DNA of 64,000 nt from Natronomonas moolapensis 8.8.11. Lineage in GTDB: Archaea > Halobacteriota > Halobacteria > Halobacteriales > Haloarculaceae. The stretch is from positions 2,790,001 through 2,854,000 of the forward strand of contig NC_020388.1 in NCBI RefSeq assembly GCF_000591055.1. The letters run 5' to 3'. The notes under the pieces are model-generated. The model was not told the origin of the DNA. It did not search any database and saw only the letters and a list, made by a program, of their open reading frames with translations. Below, piece by piece: positions 54,375-62,606 of this stretch (position 1 is its first letter; each line of letters opens with the position of its first letter). Both the position numbers and the translations under genes were made by a program.

Positions 54375-54836
54375 TTAATAGTTGGTCCCCTCGCCGACCG
54401 CGTCGAGTCGGGCCCTGAGCCCGGAGAGGTCGTGGGCGCCCCAGGCCTCGAGATCGTAGCTGACGTCGACGAGTTCGGCCGCGCGGGCCTCGTCCTCGCA
54501 TCGTGCGGCCTGGACGGCTGCCTCGCGAAAGCGGGCGAGCGCGGCGGCGGCGGCGGGTTCCCGATCGAGAGTCCGCCCGTCGGTCTCGAGGATGTGCGGG
54601 AGGTCCTCCGCGCCGTCGGGGAGTTCGGGGAACGCCGTCGGCCCCGGGACGAGGAGTCGCCCGTCGCCGCGGTCGACGCCGACGAGCGCGAACGCCGCGA
54701 GCGCGGCGTCGACGTCGCTCTCCGGTGGCTCCGCGCCGCGCCGGTAGGCGAGTTCCGAGAGCGCCGTCTCGAGTTCCGGCCGGGACAGCGCGCCGAAGAG
54801 GTCGACGACCCCGGCCACCTCGTCGGGCGTGAACAT
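54375..54836 (-). CDS. haloarchaeal conserved hypothetical protein, 153 aa
   Basis: 153 aa, acidic, Ala-rich, all-helical N-terminal part (FTPDEVAGVVDLFGALSRPE) resembling a compact helix-turn-helix-like bundle, with a VDRGDGRLLVPGPTAFPELP loop and an ATY-type C-terminal helix. From memory similar to a family annotated DUF7109; not verified. Sits 22 nt before the Nudix gene on the same strand. Confidence 0.65.
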   Translation of the reverse strand: MFTPDEVAGVVDLFGALSRPELETALSELAYRRGAEPPESDVDAALAAFALVGVDRGDGRLLVPGPTAFPELPDGAEDLPHILETDGRTLDREPAAAAALARFREAAVQAARCEDEARAAELVDVSYDLEAWGAHDLSGLRARLDAVGEGTNY

Positions 54837-54952
54837 GATTGGCCGTCACTCGTCGGCCGAGCGACGTGAACGTTCCGGCACCGCCGGGGATCGCCTCGGG
54901 GGCCGTCCTGCGCATCGGTCAGGTTTAACCCGCCGCCGCCGGACATCCGGGT

Positions 54953-55549
54953 ATGATCCTCTCGGACACCGACATCCGGCGGCGGCTGACCGACGGCGAC
55001 CTCGTCGTCGACCCGCTGGCCGACCCGGAGTTGCAGATCCAGCCGGCGAGCATCGACCTCCGTCTCGGCCGGGAGTTCCTGGAGTTCAAACGCACCAACA
55101 TCCCCTGTATCCACCCGAACAGCGAGCAGGAGGTCGACGAGTACGTCGAAGAGACCCACGTCAGCGAGGGCGAGGAGTTCATCCTCCACCCCGGCGACTT
55201 CGTCCTCGGGACGACCAAAGAGCGCGTCGAGATCCCCGACGACCTCCTCGGGACGGTCCAGGGGCGCTCCTCGCTGGGCCGGCTCGCGGTCGTCATCCAC
55301 GCGACCGCCGGCATCGTCGACCCGGGGTACCGCGGCCAGATCACCCTCGAGCTGTCGAACCTCGGGACGGCCCCCGTGGCCCTGCAGCCCGACATGCGTA
55401 TCTCACAGGTCATCTTCACCGAGTTGCAAAGCGCCGCCTCGGAGCCCTACGGAAGCGATCGGGGCTCGAAATACCAGGATCAGGCGGGACCACAGGCCTC
55501 GCGGATCCAGTCCGACGAGGAGTTCGGCGGGGGGCAACTCGACCGATGA
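54953..55549 (+). CDS. dcd: dCTP deaminase
   Basis: 198 aa. Trimeric dUTPase-like fold with [45 protein letters not shown] and [15 protein letters not shown] (catalytic Glu in TLELSN). Makes dUTP (or dUMP if bifunctional) from dCTP for dTMP synthesis. GGTTTAACCC at 54922-54931 lies 26 nt before the ATG (leaderless). Overlaps thiR by 4 nt (ATGA). Confidence 0.95.
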   Translation: MILSDTDIRRRLTDGDLVVDPLADPELQIQPASIDLRLGREFLEFKRTNIPCIHPNSEQEVDEYVEETHVSEGEEFILHPGDFVLGTTKERVEIPDDLLGTVQGRSSLGRLAVVIHATAGIVDPGYRGQITLELSNLGTAPVALQPDMRISQVIFTELQSAASEPYGSDRGSKYQDQAGPQASRIQSDEEFGGGQLDR

Positions 55550-56445
55550 AGTTCATAGAGGAGGTCGTCGTCGAGGAGTTCGTTCCGACGTTCCGGACGA
55601 TGCTGGCGGGCGAGCTCCGCGAGCGCGGCCGCACCCAAAGCGAGGTCGCGGAGCTTCTGGGGATCAGCCAGAGCGCGGTCTCGAAGTACGCCCACGGGGA
55701 GGTCGAAACCAACGAGCAGGTCGCCGGCGACGAGGCCGTCCGCGAGTTGGTCGAACGGCTCGGCGAGGGGCTCGCAAACGGCGACGTGAGCCGCGCGCAG
55801 GCGCTCGTCGAGGCGGAGGTGCTCGTCCGGCAACTCGAACGCGGCGGCGTCCTCGCCCGCGTCCACGAATCGGCGTACCCGCCGATCGCCGACTACGACG
55901 GGCCGATCGACATCCACGATCCCGAGGGGGAGTTTCGGATGACAGAACGGGTGCGGTCGTCGGTCCGCCGGGGCGTCAGGGCCCTCGAGAACACGAGCGG
56001 GTTCGCCGCCCACATCCCGGCGGTGGGCTCGAACCTCGTCGAGGCGCTGCCCGACGCGACGACGATCGACGGCGTTGCGGGCGTGCCGGGGCGGATCCTC
56101 GATATAAAAGGGCGCGCGACCGTCCCCGGGGAACCGGAGTTTGGCGTCTCCGAGCACGTCGCCTCGCTGTTGCTCGCTGCCCGGGCGGCCGGCTCGGAGG
56201 CGCGGGCGGCGCTCAACGTCCGGTACGACCCGGAGACACTCGAAGCGCTCGAGGCCGCCGGCTACGCGGCAGTGGCGTTCGACGCCGAAGCCGACGTCGA
56301 GGCCGCGGTCGCCGAGGCCGTCGGCGAGAACCCGACGGCGGACGCGCTGTATCAGACCGGCGGATTCGGCGTCGAGCCGATCTGTTATATACTCGGGCCG
56401 GATGCTCCGGCCGTCGTCGAGGCTGTGCGGCACGTCACCGAGTGA
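55546..56445 (+). CDS. thiR: ThiR-type regulator: HTH plus ThiN (thiamine phosphate-binding) domain
   Basis: 299 aa from the ATG at 55546. N-terminal helix-turn-helix [20 protein letters not shown] (about residues 28-47); C-terminal ThiN domain from ~140 with [25 protein letters not shown] and [26 protein letters not shown]. In Haloferax this protein senses thiamine phosphate and represses thi genes. Targets thi4 and thiD lie immediately beyond. Coupled to dcd by a 4-nt overlap. Confidence 0.9.
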   Translation: MKFIEEVVVEEFVPTFRTMLAGELRERGRTQSEVAELLGISQSAVSKYAHGEVETNEQVAGDEAVRELVERLGEGLANGDVSRAQALVEAEVLVRQLERGGVLARVHESAYPPIADYDGPIDIHDPEGEFRMTERVRSSVRRGVRALENTSGFAAHIPAVGSNLVEALPDATTIDGVAGVPGRILDIKGRATVPGEPEFGVSEHVASLLLAARAAGSEARAALNVRYDPETLEALEAAGYAAVAFDAEADVEAAVAEAVGENPTADALYQTGGFGVEPICYILGPDAPAVVEAVRHVTE

Positions 56446-56506
56446 CGTTCGATGGGCGAGGAAAACAGCGCGAGCGACGAGATAGGACGTTCGGTCTCGG
56501 GTTCGT

Positions 56507-56556
56507 CGGAGTAACGAGTGGGACGGTTCGGAGTAACGAGTGGGACGGTTCGGAGT
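56507..56556 (+). repeat. 22-bp tandem duplication in the thiR-thi4 intergenic region
   Basis: CGGAGTAACGAGTGGGACGGTT at 56507-56528 is repeated exactly at 56529-56550, with six bases of a third copy. Confidence 0.9.
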
Positions 56557-56589
56557 CGCTCGGGGAGATAGCGACAGGACTCATACAGA

Positions 56590-56688
56590 TGGACGAACTC
56601 GTATGACACCGACGCACGAGTGATCCGCCGGTCACGCCGTCGAACGACGTGCGCCTCGTGCGTCGTGTGTCCGTTCGTTTGGCCGTCA
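56590..56688 (-). repeat. dispersed ~98-bp repeat, copy B
   Basis: Reverse-strand partner of 5021-5118 (about 83/99 identical). It starts 4 nt beyond the thi4 stop and runs in the same direction as thi4, just as copy A lies behind the DoxX gene. See copy A. Confidence 0.75.
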
Positions 56689-56691
56689 GTA

Positions 56692-57621
56692 TCAGTCGTC
56701 GGCGGGTTCGGGGCTGGCCGTCATTTCGACGGCGGGGCCGTCGACGCCGAGTTCGTCGATCGCGGCCTGCGCGGCGCGCTTGCCGGACAAAAGCATGGCT
56801 CCGAACGTCGGCCCCATCCGCGGGAGGCCGTGCGTCGTCGCCGTCGCCATCCCCGTCGCGATCAGGCCGTCGTGGACCACGCCGGTGTGCTCGACGACCG
56901 CGTCCTCGCTCTCGGCGACCCACATCGAGTCGTGGCCGGGCGAGTCGTGGCCGGGCGCGCCGTATTGGCCGTCCTCGGTGTTGTCCATCCCGGTGTTGTG
57001 CTCCTCGGCGTGTTCGATGCCGGGGGCCTCGAGGACGCCTCGCTCCTGGAGTTTCGAGACCGCAACGGCGTCGTGGCCGGTCGCGTCGATGACGAGGTCG
57101 GCCTCGACGGCGATCGGGTCAACGCAGGTGATCTCCCGCGGCAGGGCGTGGACCGGCGTCCAGTTCATCACGATGCCGCCGACGCGGTGGTCCTCGCGGA
57201 TGACGATGTCGGTGAACTCCGTCATGTTCTGCATCTTCGCGCCGGCGTCGCAGGCGGCCTTGATGAGCCCCGAACAGGCCTCTGGGCCGTTGGCGACGTG
57301 GAGGCCTTCGGCCTCGTCGGTGTCGGTGTAGTCGACGTCGAGTTCGTCGAGCACCGTCTGGGCCGGATCGCGGACGGTCACCTTGTTCATGAGGAAGCCG
57401 CCGAGCCAAAAGCCGCCGCCGAGGTAGTTGTTCTTCTCGACGATCATCGTCTTTACGCCGCGTTCGGAGAGTTCTTTCGCCGCCATCAGCCCCGAGGGAC
57501 CGCCACCGACGATGATCACGTCGGATTCGGTGAACTCCATGAACTCGTCGGTCCACTGGCTCCCGATCGCTCGTGTTACTTCCGCCTCGCCGACGTCGCT
57601 GAACTCGTTGAACTGCGTCAT
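56692..57621 (-). CDS. thi4: thiamine thiazole synthase Thi4, suicide-cysteine type
   Basis: 309 aa from the ATG at 57621. FAD/NAD-binding [13 protein letters not shown] (39-51), [14 protein letters not shown], and the C-terminal [18 protein letters not shown]. The residue aligned with the sulfur-donating Cys205 of yeast is present (C166 in REITCVDP), implying the single-turnover enzyme rather than the His-type catalytic form of methanogens. Makes the thiazole moiety from NAD and glycine. A TTTGTATTC box near 57647-57655 (minus strand) is the likely TATA, under ThiR control. Confidence 0.93.
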   Translation of the reverse strand: MTQFNEFSDVGEAEVTRAIGSQWTDEFMEFTESDVIIVGGGPSGLMAAKELSERGVKTMIVEKNNYLGGGFWLGGFLMNKVTVRDPAQTVLDELDVDYTDTDEAEGLHVANGPEACSGLIKAACDAGAKMQNMTEFTDIVIREDHRVGGIVMNWTPVHALPREITCVDPIAVEADLVIDATGHDAVAVSKLQERGVLEAPGIEHAEEHNTGMDNTEDGQYGAPGHDSPGHDSMWVAESEDAVVEHTGVVHDGLIATGMATATTHGLPRMGPTFGAMLLSGKRAAQAAIDELGVDGPAVEMTASPEPADD

Positions 57622-57724
57622 ACAACCAAGTGGTACCATCTCCGAATACAAAGTAGTTGGGGTCGAAAGCGCGGCGGGACAGGGGTTCGTAAGGGTTAGG
57701 GCCTCACGCCCGGAAGGCGAGCAT

Positions 57725-58015
57725 ATGAGCGACACCGACGAGGAGACGGAGGGGCCGGCGGTCCCGCTCGGCGAGGGCGAACCGGTCGAGGGCGCGCCGC
57801 TCGCGCGGGTGGCATCGCGGCTACACTACGCCATCGGAAAGAGCGACGTCGTCCGCCGGGAGGGCGATACGGTCGTCCGGACCCCCGACGGCCCCCGCGA
57901 GTTGGCGGCGATCCTGGAGGAGACGGACGAGGTGTACTTCGACACCAGACGCGCCTTCGAGACGGCCGTCCGGGACGTGATCGGTACCGGGCCGATCCCG
58001 ACGGCCGAGGAGTAA
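57725..58015 (+). CDS. haloarchaeal small protein, DUF5789-like
   Basis: 96 aa from the ATG at 57725. Acidic N-terminus (~17 residues) then a compact alpha/beta region with [23 protein letters not shown] and [29 protein letters not shown]. From memory this matches a haloarchaeal family labelled DUF5789; no known function. It lies between divergent thi4 and thiD, 53 bp before thiD. Confidence 0.7.
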   Translation: MSDTDEETEGPAVPLGEGEPVEGAPLARVASRLHYAIGKSDVVRREGDTVVRTPDGPRELAAILEETDEVYFDTRRAFETAVRDVIGTGPIPTAEE

Positions 58016-58068
58016 CGCGTCGAGACCCCACCATCACCTGTTTGTACGTCCGGGTTATACTCCCGCGT

Positions 58069-59307
58069 ATGAGCGACATGCGCGCCGCGGCACCGATGGA
58101 AAAGCCGGTCGTGTTGACCGTCGCCGGCAGCGACTCGGGCGGCGGGGCCGGCATCCAGGCCGACCTCAAGACGATCGAGGCGACCGGCGGGTTCGGCGTC
58201 TCAGCGATAACCGCCATCACCGCCCAGAACACGACCGGCGTCGAGTCGAGTCACCCCCTCCCGATAGCGGAGATCACCGCCCAGATCGACGCCGTCCGCG
58301 AGGACTTCGACGTGCGGGCCGTCAAGACCGGGATGTTGGCGACCGCAGAGGTCGTCGAGACGGTTGCCGACTACGCGGCGGGGGTCGACGCGCCCGTCGT
58401 CGTCGATCCCGTGATGGTCGCCACGAGCGGGGATCGACTGTTGACCGAGGCCGCCGAGACCGCCTACGAGGACCTCCTCGCCGAGGCGGCGCTCGCGACG
58501 CCGAACGCCGACGAGGCGGCCGTGCTGACGGGAATCGAACCGACCGACGAGGCGAGCGCGATGGCGGCGGGGCGGGAACTCCGTTCGATGGGAGCCGAGG
58601 CCGCCCTTATAAAAGGCGGGCACGTTCCCGGGGCGGCGGTGCTCGACGTCCTCGTCGGTCCCGACGGAGCGGAGACGATGCGGCACCCCCGTATCGACAC
58701 CGAGGCGACGCACGGTTCCGGCTGTACGCTCTCGGCGACGATCGCGACGCGACTCGCGCGCGGCGTACCCCTCGAAACGGCGGTCGAACGCGGCGTCTCG
58801 TTCATGGAGCGGGCGGTGCGGTACCACCACGCCGCCGGGACGGGGCCGGGCGCGGTGCATCACCTCGTCGACCTCCGGAACGAGGCCGGCCGCGCCGAGG
58901 CGACCGAGACCGTCCGGGAGGCGATCGATCGGCTCGCGGAGGGCGGCGGGGACGGGTCCGGATCCGCCGCCTCGGCGATCGACAACGTCGCCAGCGCGAC
59001 CCCGTACGCCGAGACGGACAGAGACGTCGCGGCGGTCGAGGGCGGGTGGCCGCCGGGGGCGGACAGCGCCGCCCCCGGCCGGATCCGCTTCGGCGCGGCC
59101 CCGGCACTCGGGGCGGCGCTGCTCGACGGACGCGAGCGCGACCCCGACCTCCGGGTCGCGCTCGCGTGTCGCCCCGACGTCGACCTCGAGGACGCGCTCG
59201 ACGCCTCGCCGTGTGTCGTCGCCGACGTCGACGGCGGGGGGATCGCCGTACTCTCCGAAGACATCGACGCCGCGCTCGAAGCGGTCGAGACCGCCCACTC
59301 CGCGTGA
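58069..59307 (+). CDS. thiD: hydroxymethylpyrimidine (phosphate) kinase ThiD with shortened ThiN-like C-terminus
   Basis: 412 aa from the ATG at 58069. Residues ~10-275 are a complete ThiD kinase: [40 protein letters not shown] and [18 protein letters not shown]. The C-terminal ~130 residues ([18 protein letters not shown]..., [30 protein letters not shown]) recall ThiN, but the VGSN motif present in thiR (56025-56036) is absent and the domain is short. ThiDN fusions phosphorylate HMP-P and couple it to thiazole; here the synthase part may be weak or lost. Confidence 0.9.
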   Translation: MSDMRAAAPMEKPVVLTVAGSDSGGGAGIQADLKTIEATGGFGVSAITAITAQNTTGVESSHPLPIAEITAQIDAVREDFDVRAVKTGMLATAEVVETVADYAAGVDAPVVVDPVMVATSGDRLLTEAAETAYEDLLAEAALATPNADEAAVLTGIEPTDEASAMAAGRELRSMGAEAALIKGGHVPGAAVLDVLVGPDGAETMRHPRIDTEATHGSGCTLSATIATRLARGVPLETAVERGVSFMERAVRYHHAAGTGPGAVHHLVDLRNEAGRAEATETVREAIDRLAEGGGDGSGSAASAIDNVASATPYAETDRDVAAVEGGWPPGADSAAPGRIRFGAAPALGAALLDGRERDPDLRVALACRPDVDLEDALDASPCVVADVDGGGIAVLSEDIDAALEAVETAHSA

Positions 59308-59392
59308 ACGACCGTCGGCCGTCGACCGGTATCGACACGATAGACGGTGGGCACAGGGGCACACGGATGGATGCGCCGAGAGCGCGAGTCAG

Positions 59393-59467
59393 TTATAAGC
59401 GAACGGACGGAGGAACGCGGGGGCTTATAAACAGGTGGGTGGACGGGCACGGCTAGTTGATAAATAT
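59393..59467 (+). promoter_or_regulatory. three tandem TATA boxes before the nonapeptide-repeat ORF
   Basis: TTATAA at 59393-59398, TTATAA at 59425-59430 and GATAAATAT at 59459-59467, spaced 32-36 bp. The third is 22-25 nt before the GTG at 59485; the others would give longer leaders. Confidence 0.5.
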
Positions 59468-59484
59468 CGGCACGCCGGTGGGAC

Positions 59485-59808
59485 GTGGCACCCGAACGGT
59501 TCGTCCGCGTCGCGACGACGACCGTCGGCATCGAAGCCAGCACCGCCCTCTATCGGGACGTCCTCGGCGACGTGTTTGTACTGGGCAACGACGGCGACGT
59601 GTCGGTGCTGGGTAACGACGGCGACGTGTCGGTACTGGGCAACGACGGCGACGTGTCGGTGCTGGGTAACGACGGCGACGTGTTTATTTCGGGCGACGAC
59701 GGCGGCATATTCAGACAACGGCGACGACAGCGGCCCTCCTCGGGGCCGGCCGAAGCCGCGGCCGACCCGTCACTCTTTAACGGCCTGCACCCCCCGATTC
59801 GGGCATGA
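59485..59808 (+). CDS. nonapeptide-repeat protein, unknown function
   Basis: 107 aa, GTG start placed by the TATA box at 59459-59467. Residues ~28-73 consist of five 9-residue repeats of the form GDVSVLGND (outer copies vary: GDVFVLGND, GDVFISGDD). The three central copies differ only at silent third positions (GTG/GTA, GGT/GGC), which favours coding in this frame. The pattern suggests a small beta-solenoid, vaguely like bactofilin or RTX repeats but matching neither. C-terminal ~30 residues are low complexity and end on the mutS ATG (ATGA overlap); mutS has its own TATA. Confidence 0.5.
   Translation: MAPERFVRVATTTVGIEASTALYRDVLGDVFVLGNDGDVSVLGNDGDVSVLGNDGDVSVLGNDGDVFISGDDGGIFRQRRRQRPSSGPAEAAADPSLFNGLHPPIRA
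59566..59700 (+). repeat. 27-bp tandem repeat, five copies
   Basis: GGCGACGTGT... units begin at 59566, 59593, 59620, 59647 and 59674; the middle three are nearly identical, the outer two diverged. Confidence 0.9.
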
Positions 59809-62573
59809 GTTCGGGCATCGTCGCGGAGTTCTTCGAGTTGAAGGCCGACAGCGGGGCCGACCTGCTGGCGATGCAGATGGGCGATTTCTACGAGTTCTTC
59901 GGCGAGGACGCCGAGTTGGTCGGCGAGGAGCTCGATCTGAAGATTTCGGAGCGCTCCTCGGGCGGCGAGCGCTACGCGATGGCCGGGGTGCCGGTCGACG
60001 AACTGACGCCGTATATAAAAGCGCTCGCCGAGCGGGGCCACCGGGTCGCCGTCGCCGACCAGCGCGACGAGGACGGCGACATCGTCCGCGAGGTGGTCCG
60101 GATCGTCACCCCCGGGACGCTCCTCGAGACCGACCGATCCGACGCCCAGTACCTCGCGAGTGTCGCGTGCGACGGCGAGGACGCCTACGGACTCGCGGTC
60201 TGTGACGTGACGACCGGGCGCTTTCGGGCGACGACGCTGTCGGGCGGGGACGCTGCCGCCCGGACGCTCTCGGAACTGTACCGCTTCGATCCCGTCGAGG
60301 TGCTGCCGGGGCCGCGAGTCCGAAGCGACGACGACTTCCTCGCGTCGGTCCGCGAGGAGTTGAACGCCCGGCTGACGCTGCACGAGACGGAGGCGTTCGC
60401 GCCGGGGCGGGCACGACACCGGCTCGTCGAACAGTTCGGCGACGCCCCCGAGAGCGTAGGGCTTTCCGAAACCGCCGTCGCCGCGGCGGGGGCGGCGATC
60501 GACTACGTCGAGGCGACGGGCGTCGGCGCGCTCGCCTCGATCACCCGGATCGGCGCGTACGAACCCGACGATCACGTCGCCGTCGACGCGACCACACAGC
60601 GGAACCTCGAGGTGACCGAGCCGATGACGCCGGGCGGGCGGACGCTGTTCGGGACGATCGACCACACCGAGACGAGCGCCGGCGGACGACTCCTCAGAGA
60701 GTGGCTCACCCGGCCGCTGCGCCGGGCGGGGACCCTCGAAGCCAGACACGACGCCGTCGACGCCCTCCTCGGGGACGCCCTGGTCCGGGAGGGGATCGCG
60801 GAGGCGCTCTCGGGGGCTTACGACGTCGAGCGCGCCGCCTCCAGGGCTGTCTCGGGGAGCGCCGACGCCGACGCCCTGTTGCGCGTCCGGGAGACGCTGG
60901 CGCTGGTGCCCGACCTTTACGAACGCATCGATGGCTCGCCGGAGCTGGCCGACTCGCCGGCCGCGGCGCTGTTCGCGGAGCTCGACCGGGCCGCGATAGC
61001 CGACCTCCGGTCGGAGCTGGAGGCGCTCGCCGACGACCCCCCGAAGACGCTGCACGAGGGTGGGCTGATCGAACGCGGCTACGACGAGACCCTCGACGAG
61101 CTGGTCGCCCACCACGAGGCGGCCCTCGAGTTCTTCGAGACCCTCGAGGAGCGCGAGAAGCGCCGCCACGGCTTCTCGCGGGTGACGGTAGGGCGGAACA
61201 AGACCGACGGCTACTACGTCCAGATCCCCAAATCCGAGGCCGGGTCGGTGCCGGAGGAATACGAGGGCATCAAGACGCTGAAGAACGCCGAACGGTACGT
61301 CTTCGAGGCGCTCCGCGAGAAGGAACGGGAGATATTCCGGCTGGAAGAAAAGCGCGGCGAGCGCGAATACGAAGCGTTCTGTCGGCTCCGGGCGTCGGTG
61401 GCCGACCGGGCGGACCTGTTGGGGGCGGTCGGCCGGGCGCTCGCGGAACTCGACGCCTACTGCTCGCTCGCGACCCACGCCGCACGGCAGGGGTGGACGC
61501 GGCCGGAACTGGCCGACGAGCGCGTCCTCGACATCGAGGCCGGGCGCCACCCAGTCGTCGAGACCGAGACCCAGTTCGTCCCGAACGACCTGTATCTCGA
61601 CCGGGAGCGGCGGTTCTTGCTCGTCACCGGCCCGAACATGTCGGGCAAGTCGACCTACATGCGGCAGGCCGCGCTCGTGACGCTTTTGGCGCAGGTCGGC
61701 TCGTTCGTCCCCGCCGACTCGGCGCGAGTCGGCATGGTGGACGGGATCTACACCCGCGTCGGCGCGCTCGACGAACTCGCGGGCGGGCGCTCGACGTTCA
61801 TGGTCGAGATGGAGGAGCTCTCGAACATTCTCCACTCGGCGACCGACGAGTCGCTCGTCGTCCTCGACGAGGTCGGCCGCGGCACCGCGACCTACGACGG
61901 CATCTCGATCGCGTGGGCGGCCACCGAGTACCTCCACAACGAGGTCGGCGCGTTCGCGCTGTTTGCGACCCACTATCACGAGTTGACGTCGCTGGCCGAG
62001 GAGTTGCCCCGCGTCGAGAACGTCCACGTCGCCGTCGCGGGGGAGCCGAACGCAGCGGTGGAGGCGGGAACGGAGACGGAGACGAGCACGGAGACGGAGC
62101 CGAGCACGGATGCGGCGTCCAACGGGGGCGTCACCTTCCTCCGGACGATCGAACCGGGGGCGACCGACCGATCCTACGGCGTCCACGTGGCCGACCTGGC
62201 AGGCGTCCCGGCGCCCGTCGTCGACCGGGCCGGCGAGGTGCTCCGGCGGCTCCGCGAGGAGCGAGCGATCGAGGCGAGAGGGGGCGACTCCGGGGCGCCG
62301 GTACAGACGGTGTTCGACCTCGGGAGCGGGGAGTTTCACAGCGACGACGGACACCCGGACGGCGACGACGCGGTCGGCGAGAGTGCGTCCGACGACGGCG
62401 ATGCGGGTGCGGTCGACCCGGAAGCGGCAGCCGTCCTCGACGAGATCCGCGAGACGGCGCTCGCCGAGACCTCGCCCGTCGAGTTGATGAACCGGGTCGG
62501 GGAGTGGCAACGCCGCCTCGGGGAGGAACCGGACGCCGACGACCGAGCCAGCGGGGGCGAGCGAAACGGTTAG
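59805..62573 (+). CDS. mutS: DNA mismatch repair protein MutS
   Basis: 922 aa. N-terminal mismatch-binding domain with the Phe-x-Glu motif in MGDFYEFFGEDA (reads F-Y-E), connector and clamp domains, then the ABC ATPase: Walker A TGPNMSGKSTYM, Walker B VVLDEVGRGTATYDG, and FATHYHELT. A low-complexity Glu/Thr insert (about residues 745-770) sits after the ATPase core, and the C-terminal ~120 residues are acidic before the terminal helix-turn-helix. Haloarchaeal MutS came from bacteria. CTCTTTAACGG at 59770-59780 gives its own leaderless promoter. Confidence 0.96.
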   Translation: MSSGIVAEFFELKADSGADLLAMQMGDFYEFFGEDAELVGEELDLKISERSSGGERYAMAGVPVDELTPYIKALAERGHRVAVADQRDEDGDIVREVVRIVTPGTLLETDRSDAQYLASVACDGEDAYGLAVCDVTTGRFRATTLSGGDAAARTLSELYRFDPVEVLPGPRVRSDDDFLASVREELNARLTLHETEAFAPGRARHRLVEQFGDAPESVGLSETAVAAAGAAIDYVEATGVGALASITRIGAYEPDDHVAVDATTQRNLEVTEPMTPGGRTLFGTIDHTETSAGGRLLREWLTRPLRRAGTLEARHDAVDALLGDALVREGIAEALSGAYDVERAASRAVSGSADADALLRVRETLALVPDLYERIDGSPELADSPAAALFAELDRAAIADLRSELEALADDPPKTLHEGGLIERGYDETLDELVAHHEAALEFFETLEEREKRRHGFSRVTVGRNKTDGYYVQIPKSEAGSVPEEYEGIKTLKNAERYVFEALREKEREIFRLEEKRGEREYEAFCRLRASVADRADLLGAVGRALAELDAYCSLATHAARQGWTRPELADERVLDIEAGRHPVVETETQFVPNDLYLDRERRFLLVTGPNMSGKSTYMRQAALVTLLAQVGSFVPADSARVGMVDGIYTRVGALDELAGGRSTFMVEMEELSNILHSATDESLVVLDEVGRGTATYDGISIAWAATEYLHNEVGAFALFATHYHELTSLAEELPRVENVHVAVAGEPNAAVEAGTETETSTETEPSTDAASNGGVTFLRTIEPGATDRSYGVHVADLAGVPAPVVDRAGEVLRRLREERAIEARGGDSGAPVQTVFDLGSGEFHSDDGHPDGDDAVGESASDDGDAGAVDPEAAAVLDEIRETALAETSPVELMNRVGEWQRRLGEEPDADDRASGGERNG

Positions 62574-62606
62574 GCCCGCCCAGACACACCGTCGAACCGA
62601 GACGCG

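Noticed and set aside
59566-59700. 27-bp repeats considered as a CRISPR or as RTX calcium-binding repeats
   Set aside because: Units are contiguous without spacers. The peptide GDVSVLGND lacks the GGxGxDxUx spacing of RTX repeats.
59550-62510. Very long open frame on the minus strand opposite mutS
   Set aside because: High GC gives long stop-free antisense frames. The plus strand encodes a complete MutS with all motifs; the antisense product has no family resemblance.
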